A program made the position numbers and the translations under genes. 11,104 nt of DNA, from positions 1 through 11,104 of the forward strand of contig CAYNMD010000026.1 of assembly GCA_964398485.1 (NCBI GenBank). Reading direction: 5' to 3'. Below, one piece after another: positions 6,374 to 11,104 of this stretch. A model generated the notes under the pieces. It made no database searches, had not been told where the DNA came from, and saw only the letters and a program-made list of their open reading frames with translations. The stretch is from SSEF01 sp964398485. Lineage in GTDB: Bacteria; Patescibacteriota; Minisyncoccia; Moranbacterales; UBA1568. Numbering within the stretch: the stretch's first letter is position 1; each line of letters opens with the position of its first letter.

Positions 6374-7363
6374 TCAATTATTTTTTCCAGAATGATCTGA
6401 TTTTTCATCGTTTTCATCCTTCTCATCATCATCGTTATCGCTGCGACCACTTTTGTCCTCACTCTTTTCTACGGAATCATCCCCCTCTGTACCCCTCTCC
6501 TCCGAGAGAGCATCTTCGTCATCAGCTTTATCATCAGAAGTATTGCTTTTTCCAGATGAGGAGCGAGTTCTCACAGAACTCGGATTTACCCACTGAGTGC
6601 TCTCATGCATACTCTCTGAGTCTTCCTGCTTTTTTCTCTCTTGGTGGAAAAAATCCTCTAAAGATTCGGACGATTCACTATCCTCCGCATCCTCTCCCTT
6701 ATGGTCACTCCGCTTCTCTTGTTCCCCTCCCGATCTCTTCTCCTCATTCATCTTTTCTCTCAATCGATAACTGTTCCCGTTTTCCTTTTTCTCGGTAACT
6801 ATTTTCAATCTTCCAGTACCACGATTAATCTCTTCAACAAATTCATCATCTGTCTCCTCAGAGTATTGTTTCAAAGCTGCACGATGCTTCCCTATAAGGG
6901 TGCCAATTACAGCCTTTTTTTCTTCGGTAAGCTGACCCTTCTGAGCCAACTCTTCAGCTTCTCGTACCCTTCGTTTAGCTCGTTCACGTTCCCATTGAGC
7001 CGAATCATCCTGAGCACTTCGCCACAAACTAACTGTCGGTTCATTTACTTGTATCTTGAAAAAATACAGAATCTCGCCAGGGAGGGCGGATTCGGAAGCT
7101 CGAACCACTCCCCAGCTTCCTGGCAGAAGTACGAGAAGAATAAGGGTAGCGACCAGCCAGGTCCTTTTCAAAGGTAGGATATTTCCAAATGGTGTAGCTA
7201 GTTGTTCTTCGGAAGTACGAGCAATCATCTGCTGAAGTTCCTTCCTCATAATTCGTTTTTCTTGACCCGAGAGACTAGAGGAACGGAGGGTGGCAAAAAA
7301 ATCCGTTTCACTCAGTACCTGAGTGCCCTGCTTCTTTCGAAAAAATGGGAAGAATGATTTCAT
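6374..7363 (-). CDS. Single-pass anti-sigma factor with DUF5667 domain and acidic Ser-rich tail
   Basis: From ATG at 7363 the protein has 329 residues. Residues 1-67 are cytoplasmic and helical (LSETDFFATLRSSSLSGQEK, RIMRKELQQMIA) and probably hold the sigma factor; no zinc-type HxxxCxxC motif is present. Residues 68-88 form one membrane helix. Outside the membrane, about 90-166 match DUF5667 (SALPGEILYFFKIQVNEPTV, then ERERAKRRVREAEELAQKGQ), a domain found in anti-sigma partners of actinobacteria and Patescibacteria. The last ~130 residues are low-complexity, dominated by Ser, Asp, Glu and Lys, ending in DENDEKSDHSGKNN, probably disordered. The frame extends upstream to 7480 inside the sigma gene; 7363 is chosen because it lies 10 bases after the sigma stop codon. 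The pairing with the sigma gene makes the role convincing; the signal sensed is unknown. Confidence 0.85.
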   Translation of the reverse strand: MKSFFPFFRKKQGTQVLSETDFFATLRSSSLSGQEKRIMRKELQQMIARTSEEQLATPFGNILPLKRTWLVATLILLVLLPGSWGVVRASESALPGEILYFFKIQVNEPTVSLWRSAQDDSAQWERERAKRRVREAEELAQKGQLTEEKKAVIGTLIGKHRAALKQYSEETDDEFVEEINRGTGRLKIVTEKKENGNSYRLREKMNEEKRSGGEQEKRSDHKGEDAEDSESSESLEDFFHQERKKQEDSESMHESTQWVNPSSVRTRSSSGKSNTSDDKADDEDALSEERGTEGDDSVEKSEDKSGRSDNDDDEKDENDEKSDHSGKNN

Positions 7364-7373
7364 ATAGAGTCTT

Positions 7374-7908
7374 CTATTTTGACGTTTGATGAGCTGAATT
7401 CTTACGCTTACCGCCAAGGAGAGACCGCCAGCGTGCGAGAGCCCGATGAATACGCACCGATACCACATTTTCAGATTCACCTAATGATTGAGCAATATCC
7501 TTCACTGTCCAATCTTCCACAAAACGAAGCCAGAGAACCGCGCGGTAGTGTTCAGGGAGTTCCCGTAACATTTCTACTGCCCACTGAGAGTCCAACACTT
7601 CCTCAAGAGAGAGCACTGCCTCCTGAGTAGAATCAAAACCAGATTCCATCATCTCATCCAAAGAATATTCTTTGTGTTTACGATACCAATCAATAACTTT
7701 GTTTGTTGCTATTCGATACAGGAAAGCTCTTTGATTATCAATGATTTTCCCAGATGATAATTCCTCCCATAATTTTCCGAAAGAATCTTGCGCGAGATCT
7801 TTAGCTATCTCTCGATCGCTCACACGAAAAAAAAACAAATCGAAAAAGAGCGTCAACCTCATTTTCGTAAAGATTAAAAAATTGTTTTTCGAGAGATTTC
7901 TTACTCAT
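7374..7908 (-). CDS. ECF sigma-70 factor, reading frame broken by one base in a nine-T run
   Basis: ECF sigma factors recruit RNA polymerase to envelope-stress promoters. The intact part has the sigma-2 end (SDREIAKDLAQDSFGKLW, FLYRIATNKVIDWYRK) and sigma-4 (ELPEHYRAVLWLRFVEDW, VKDIAQSLGESENVVSVRIH, RALARWR). The frame itself opens only at 7862 with the unnatural start MRLTLFFDLFFF. From ATG 7908 another frame encodes MSKKSLEKQFFNLYENEVDA then LFRFVFF, which is the expected sigma-2 N-terminus, but it runs out of frame at nine T (7827-7835) and stops at 7801. With eight T the two join as FVFFRVSDREIAKDL, a 177-residue protein of normal length. So either an assembly or sequencing error, a recent mutation, or slippage-dependent expression. 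A TTGACT (7943-7948) lies upstream, but the paired -10 is weak. The anti-sigma gene follows 10 bases later. Confidence 0.85.
7827..7835 (-). other. Nine-base homopolymer (T9 on coding strand) at the frameshift
   Basis: The plus strand has nine consecutive A between CACACG and CAAATCG, hence T9 in the sigma gene. The two halves of the sigma factor rejoin exactly if one base is removed here. Runs of this length are prone to polymerase slippage and to indel errors. Confidence 0.9.
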
Positions 7909-8022
7909 ACCTCACGCTTACCTTACGGAGTTGGATTCGTTCAGTCAAGACCAGGGCGACAATCAACCTCTTCAGCTACACAATAGAGACACCGGAAATA
8001 GTATCGGCCTCATGGGCATGAT

Positions 8023-9246
8023 CTAGGAACCTACTAGCGGTAAATATTTGCCATACCCCTCAGATTCCATAGATTTTTTTGGAACAAAACGAAGTGCTGC
8101 AGAGTTCATGCAATAACGACGGCCCCCTCTATCTTTTGGACCATCAGAGAAAACATGTCCGAGATGATTATCACCGTACCTACTGCGCACCTCTGTTCGT
8201 ACGCCCCAAAAACTCCAGTCCTCTTTTTCTAAAAGATACTCTTTATCTATAGGCTTTACGAAACTCGGCCAGCCAGTACCACTGTCGTATTTATCACTCG
8301 ATAGGAAAAGTGGTTCACCGCTCACAATATCTACATATATCCCAGGCTCATAGTTCTGATTGTAGGCATTATCAAATGGCTTTTCTGTCTCGCCTTCCTG
8401 AGTCACTTTATATTCTAGATCTGATAGGGTTTTCTTCAGCTCTTCCTTACCCGGTTTTACATATCGTGAGAAATCGATCCCACGAGAAAGATCTCCCTGT
8501 TCCTTTGTTCCCGGCTTATGAGTCGACCCAACGACATCTTCCCAGGTTTTATTCTCAAAATATTTTTTCAGAAATGCATCTCGTCCACTCGACTCACGAT
8601 ATGCACAGTATTTAGTAGTATTCTGTTCGCTGTAATTTTGATGGTATGCTTCTGCTGAATAAAAATTTATGTACGGCAACACTCTCACAGCAAGTGGTCT
8701 ATCAAAAATCTTTGCTTCTTCCAACTCCTGTATGGATTGAATAGCAATAGAACGTTCATCTTCTGACTGATAAAAAATTACTGCTTGATAACTTTCACCA
8801 CGATCATAAAACTGTCCACCGGCATCCGTTGGGTCGATATGCATGAGGTAGTAGCGTACAAGGTCTCGATACGATACCTTCGCTGGATCATAATAGACCT
8901 CGACCGTCTCTCTATGTCCACTCTTTTCACTCGTGACATCGCTATAAGTCGGATCAACAACATGCCCCCCAGCATAACCCGATATAACCTCGACTACCCC
9001 AGGGGCTTTCTGAAAATCACTCTCGGTACACCAAAAACAACCTCCAGCAAAATAGGCTCTCTGACTCTGTTCCAACTCCTTGTTTGTTTTTTCCATATGT
9101 TTTTCCAAATTATGTTTTAAACAACTTTCCCTAGGAATGCTTGGTATCTTTATTTCCCTGAATATTTCTCGTGGCCAGAAATGATTAATAAAAAAATATC
9201 CAAGGAATAATCCAACTATCCCGACTACCACCATAATAAGCTTCAT
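8023..9246 (-). CDS. msrAB: Membrane-anchored bifunctional methionine sulfoxide reductase MsrA-MsrB
   Basis: A 407-residue fusion that repairs oxidised methionine: MsrA reduces the S-sulfoxide, MsrB the R-sulfoxide. Residues 3-22 are a membrane anchor, placing the enzyme outside the cytoplasm. MsrA (about 63-215): GGCFWC at 68-73 with catalytic Cys70, SGYAGG, SGHRETVEVYYDP, HQNY, and a possible recycling Cys214 (TKYCAYR). MsrB (about 265-390): DSGTGWPSF, GDNHLGHVFSDGP and GGRRYCMNSAALRF with catalytic Cys379. The structural zinc Cys pairs are absent (YVDIVSGEPLF instead of a CxxC), as in other fused MsrBs. The recycling Cys that MsrB domains such as Neisseria PilB carry in the GWPSF loop is Thr324 here, so MsrB must be recycled by another route. 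Cys42 is an extra thiol in the linker. The RBS is weak; an extended -10 is at 9283-9291. Confidence 0.95.
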   Translation of the reverse strand: MKLIMVVVGIVGLFLGYFFINHFWPREIFREIKIPSIPRESCLKHNLEKHMEKTNKELEQSQRAYFAGGCFWCTESDFQKAPGVVEVISGYAGGHVVDPTYSDVTSEKSGHRETVEVYYDPAKVSYRDLVRYYLMHIDPTDAGGQFYDRGESYQAVIFYQSEDERSIAIQSIQELEEAKIFDRPLAVRVLPYINFYSAEAYHQNYSEQNTTKYCAYRESSGRDAFLKKYFENKTWEDVVGSTHKPGTKEQGDLSRGIDFSRYVKPGKEELKKTLSDLEYKVTQEGETEKPFDNAYNQNYEPGIYVDIVSGEPLFLSSDKYDSGTGWPSFVKPIDKEYLLEKEDWSFWGVRTEVRSRYGDNHLGHVFSDGPKDRGGRRYCMNSAALRFVPKKSMESEGYGKYLPLVGS

Positions 9247-9641
9247 AAGGTTACTCAGATCAGCTCAGAGAATTGTAGCCCCAGTATACCAGCTCAAATC
9301 TTGTCTCGGGTAAAAAATAGAGACTCCCTTAAGACTCATTTTTCATTATCCCCCAATGGATGGACTGGGCGCATTTTAACTAGAATTGATTTCCCCTCAT
9401 TCAATTATTTCATTAAGAAAATCCCATGGGCTTCGAGCACTTCACAAATAGCTCTTCGGTCAGCCCTGAATTCCTCAGCAGTTTTGAATCAATTCCCTTA
9501 TTTCTTATCGAAACTTTCTTAAGTCTGGGATTAGACTGCGGGCACAGAATTTCAAGCTTATAATATGAGCACGAACTACGACAAATCATCAAGTACTAAG
9601 GCAGTTACGCGCACAAACACCCGGCATTACTGCGTAATAAC
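9247..9641. other. Long intergenic region, no convincing gene
   Basis: About 395 bases between msrAB and the bestrophin-like gene. It contains the msrAB promoter at its left end. A 73-codon plus-strand frame (9301-9522) and its antisense (which reads TAEEFRADRRAICEVLEAHG around 9420-9490 before an in-frame stop) have no RBS, start or recognisable family; one may be a decayed gene fragment. An imperfect inverted repeat (AGTTACGC at about 9603 with GCGTAATAACT at about 9632) lacks a T run, so no terminator is called. Confidence 0.55.
9283..9291 (-). promoter_or_regulatory. Extended -10 promoter of msrAB
   Basis: On the minus strand TGGTATACT joins an extended TG element to TATACT (five of six), 37 bases upstream of the ATG at 9246. 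No convincing -35 is visible. Spacing to the start codon and motif match those of the GH28 promoter. Confidence 0.45.
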
Positions 9642-10472
9642 TCAAGGGAGATTAGTTTTTGATCGCACACGCATCCGCTCCACAAGATCAGAAACTGGTT
9701 TGATAGACACCTCTATCCCCCCACCATCACGTCTCGCATAATGGAAAGGGTCATCGAGATCCTTGATCAAAAATATCATATAAATCATCAGGAATGAGAC
9801 TAGTAGGGTAAAAAATAGAGCCTCGTGGAAAGGTTCAACTCTCAAAACAAGCAGGCCCATAATGACAAAAAATGCCAGTATTTCTGCGATCGCGTACGCT
9901 GAGGGAATAAAGGAGAGGTCACGGATATTGTCGATTCGTATAATCATTCGTCGAATTGCACTCTGTTCATTCTTCATCCGAGCCAAGAAATTTGCTTGTA
10001 TCACTGGCTCAAACTCTGCAAAATAACTGTCAAGCTCACTTAATTTCCCCAGAATTGTCTTCGTACGTTCACGTTTGTGGAACCATTCAAAGATTAGGCG
10101 AGGCAAATCTTGGCAGCTATCTAAAAATTGACGCGTTCGTTCGCTAGGTTTATTACAAGAGAAAATCCAGGCCTCCCCATAAAGTGCCTCTATACTTGCT
10201 ACTAATTCTCCCGGGATCTTCTCACTCTCCTTGTAGTCAGAGATGACTCCGGTAATAAGAAAACCGATAAGGAATGTAGTGGCTGCGATAAGGCTAGTGA
10301 AAAGAGTGCTGAGCGAGATAAATTCCCAGCCTTGTTCATGAAAAAAAAGCTTGAGCAAGAAAACTAGCCCCACGAGCGGAATAATTTTGAATGCAAGATG
10401 CCATTTTTTGAGAAAACTTGATTGGTACATAATAAAATACAATATGCCAGAAAGCCCCATTTGTCGAGCCAT
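9642..10472 (-). CDS. Four-helix membrane protein, bestrophin-like (DUF4239-like)
   Basis: Up to 276 residues with hydrophobic helices at about 27-44, 56-77, 193-210 and 218-237. The first pair is followed by SDYKESEKIPGELVASIEAL (79-96), and the last helix by IKDLDDPFHYARRDGGG (236-252). Two N-terminal and two C-terminal helices around a helical cytoplasmic middle, with an L(D/E)DPF motif after the last helix, fit bestrophin-like / DUF4239 membrane proteins, some of which are anion channels. The assignment is from pattern memory only; 'conserved membrane protein' is the safe name. Start is uncertain: ATG at 10472, 10460 or 10430 (MYQSSFLKKW) are all possible and none has an RBS. A -10-like TACAAT on the minus strand at 10493-10498 favours the longest form. 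No terminator follows. Confidence 0.7.
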   Translation of the reverse strand: MARQMGLSGILYFIMYQSSFLKKWHLAFKIIPLVGLVFLLKLFFHEQGWEFISLSTLFTSLIAATTFLIGFLITGVISDYKESEKIPGELVASIEALYGEAWIFSCNKPSERTRQFLDSCQDLPRLIFEWFHKRERTKTILGKLSELDSYFAEFEPVIQANFLARMKNEQSAIRRMIIRIDNIRDLSFIPSAYAIAEILAFFVIMGLLVLRVEPFHEALFFTLLVSFLMIYMIFLIKDLDDPFHYARRDGGGIEVSIKPVSDLVERMRVRSKTNLP

Positions 10473-10600
10473 ATACCAACAGACATCATTCCATTGTAAA
10501 ATTCAAAGAAAAGAGATCCATACAAGGACGAACTTAGAACTTTGGACTGGGGAAGTACTGGGAAGATGAAAGGAGAAATGGAGCTGGTTTTGGTATAAAA

Positions 10601-10637
10601 AGTTCAAGGGGCGGTTTGGTATTCACCTTGCCGCCCC
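10601..10637 (-). terminator. Rho-independent terminator of the 121-residue protein gene
   Basis: On the minus strand GGGGCGG and CCGCCCC (10631-10637 and 10608-10614) form a perfect GC-rich stem, extended inside by GGT/ACC, followed by TTGAACTTTTTATA. It lies about 17 bases past the stop codon at 10655. Confidence 0.8.
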
Positions 10638-10654
10638 ATTTTGGTTTGCACTGC

Positions 10655-11020
10655 TCATTCTGTCTTCTTCGACCGGATGAAGCTGAAATGACGCATCAAC
10701 TCCTTGTAGTACCTGCGCATGACATAGACGTAAATCTGCCCACGATACTGATCATCCTTCCAAAGAAGCTGGAGACTAACGTAGCCCCTGTCGGTAAATG
10801 GAGTACGCCTCAGTGGTCTCGAGCGGCAAATGACTACGCGGTGACGAGGTGATGCAGCATCCCAGCCCTTCCGCCTACCACCGACGACCTGCTGCAAAAT
10901 GCACGGGATTGTTGCGCTACCAACCACTAGTTCAGCGGTCGGCCGGTTACCACGAACTTCATTTCCTGGCTTCAGATTCTTGATCTGAAGAATGAGGTTG
11001 TTGGCCTCCCAAGCCTTCAT
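10655..11020 (-). CDS. Small basic protein of unknown function
   Basis: From ATG at 11020 the product has 121 residues; I do not recognise it. This start has the best RBS in the window (AAGGAG at 11026-11031, five bases before ATG), so the upstream in-frame ATG at 11056 is not used. The protein is soluble, without signal peptide or membrane helix, and basic: many Arg/Lys (GGRRKGWD, RHRVVICRSRPLRRTPF, VMRRYYKELMRHFSF, IRSKKTE). Short hydrophobic strands alternate with basic loops, which would suit a small beta-rich nucleic-acid-binding protein, but that is only an impression. Two Cys are present (PCIL, VICRS). It is richer in G+C than most neighbours, like the 1682 gene, and is a single-gene transcription unit with a promoter/palindrome upstream and strong terminator downstream. 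Confidence 0.7.
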   Translation of the reverse strand: MKAWEANNLILQIKNLKPGNEVRGNRPTAELVVGSATIPCILQQVVGGRRKGWDAASPRHRVVICRSRPLRRTPFTDRGYVSLQLLWKDDQYRGQIYVYVMRRYYKELMRHFSFIRSKKTE

Positions 11021-11040
11021 GAGATCTCCTTGGCTACACA

Positions 11041-11056
11041 ATGTCCACTCGGACAT
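11041..11056. repeat. Short perfect inverted repeat upstream of the 121-residue protein gene
   Basis: ATGTCC (11041-11046) and GGACAT (11051-11056) form a 6-base-pair perfect repeat around ACTC. It lies at or just after the predicted transcription start, 10 bases upstream of the RBS, and could be a second operator half or a leader hairpin. Confidence 0.5.
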
Positions 11057-11059
11057 GAA

Positions 11060-11088
11060 AAAATAACACTTCCGTGTTATTTCGTCAA
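11060..11088 (-). promoter_or_regulatory. Promoter overlapped by a 9-bp palindrome (operator or terminator)
   Basis: On the minus strand TTGACG (11083-11088, five of six) is followed after 17 bases by TATTTT (11060-11065, four of six). A perfect 9-base-pair inverted repeat, AAATAACAC with GTGTTATTT around TTCC (11061-11082), fills the spacer and most of the -10. In this position it is a natural repressor operator. It is followed on the minus strand by a short T run, so it could instead be the terminator of a gene beyond the right edge. Confidence 0.5.
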
Positions 11089-11104
11089 TACTTAGCTCCG
11101 CCTG

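Noticed and set aside
6701..7177. 158-codon plus-strand open frame
   Set aside because: Antisense to the anti-sigma gene; low-complexity Ser/Phe-rich translation mirrors the acidic coding strand.
7374..7862. Start of the sigma factor at ATG 7862
   Set aside because: The first 12 residues (MRLTLFFDLFFF) do not fit sigma-2, and the correct N-terminus is encoded upstream in another frame; the ATG is an artefact of the frame break.
7909..8022. TTGACT-N17-TAAGGT as promoter of the sigma gene
   Set aside because: The -35 is good but the -10 matches only three of six bases and an ECF-type autoregulatory motif could not be recognised.
9301..9522. 73-codon plus-strand open frame
   Set aside because: No RBS or promoter, no recognisable domain.
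9565..9741. 58-codon plus-strand frame after a TATAAT at 9559-9564
   Set aside because: No -35 or RBS, and it overlaps antisense with the end of the bestrophin-like gene.
1..11104. Recoded UGA, CRISPR arrays, tRNA/rRNA genes, insertion sequences
   Set aside because: UGA ends several genes and is not found within them; no regularly spaced repeats, cloverleaf, rRNA segments, transposases or terminal repeats were seen.

Overview
The window looks like chromosomal DNA of a small-genome bacterium, most plausibly a member of the Patescibacteria (CPR, Parcubacteria-like). This is inference from gene content: a DUF5667-type anti-sigma protein next to an ECF sigma factor, many short membrane-anchored extracytoplasmic proteins, large Ig/FnIII-type surface protein, DsbB, DUF305, PepSY and an MsrA-MsrB fusion, with many starts lacking a Shine-Dalgarno sequence. 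TGA ends several genes and is not found inside them, so the UGA=Gly code of Gracilibacteria/SR1 does not apply. Overall base composition is moderate; two genes (1682-2404 and 10655-11020) look richer in G+C than the rest.

Layout. Almost everything is on the minus strand. From the right edge: an unrecognised 121-residue protein (10655-11020) with a strong RBS, a promoter overlapped by a perfect inverted repeat, and a strong terminator; a four-helix bestrophin-like (DUF4239-like) membrane protein (9642-10472); about 400 bases with no convincing gene; a membrane-anchored MsrAB methionine sulfoxide reductase (8023-9246); an ECF sigma factor (7374-7908) whose reading frame is broken by one base in a nine-base homopolymer; its single-pass DUF5667 anti-sigma partner (6374-7363); a secreted PepSY protein (5846-6307); a membrane-anchored GH28 pectinase-like enzyme (4141-5724) tightly coupled to a six-helix membrane protein (3468-4136); a DUF305 protein (2962-3387) coupled to DsbB (2446-2955); then, on the opposite strand, a lone secreted protein ending in Phe (1682-2404) with its own promoter and terminator; and finally a transglutaminase-like protein (942-1565) followed by the start of a large surface protein running off the left edge (1-903).

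How they may work together. The common theme is the cell envelope: thiol/oxidative homeostasis outside the membrane (DsbB oxidising, MsrAB repairing, DUF305 possibly metal-binding), envelope sensing (sigma/anti-sigma, PepSY) and surface structures or polysaccharide-active enzymes (GH28, Ig-like protein). No mobile element, CRISPR array, tRNA or rRNA was seen. The observations most worth checking are the sigma-factor frameshift in a slippery run, the GH28 enzyme lacking the usual catalytic-site His, the outer-membrane-like secreted protein in an apparently monoderm genome, and the promoter-overlapping palindrome at the right edge.
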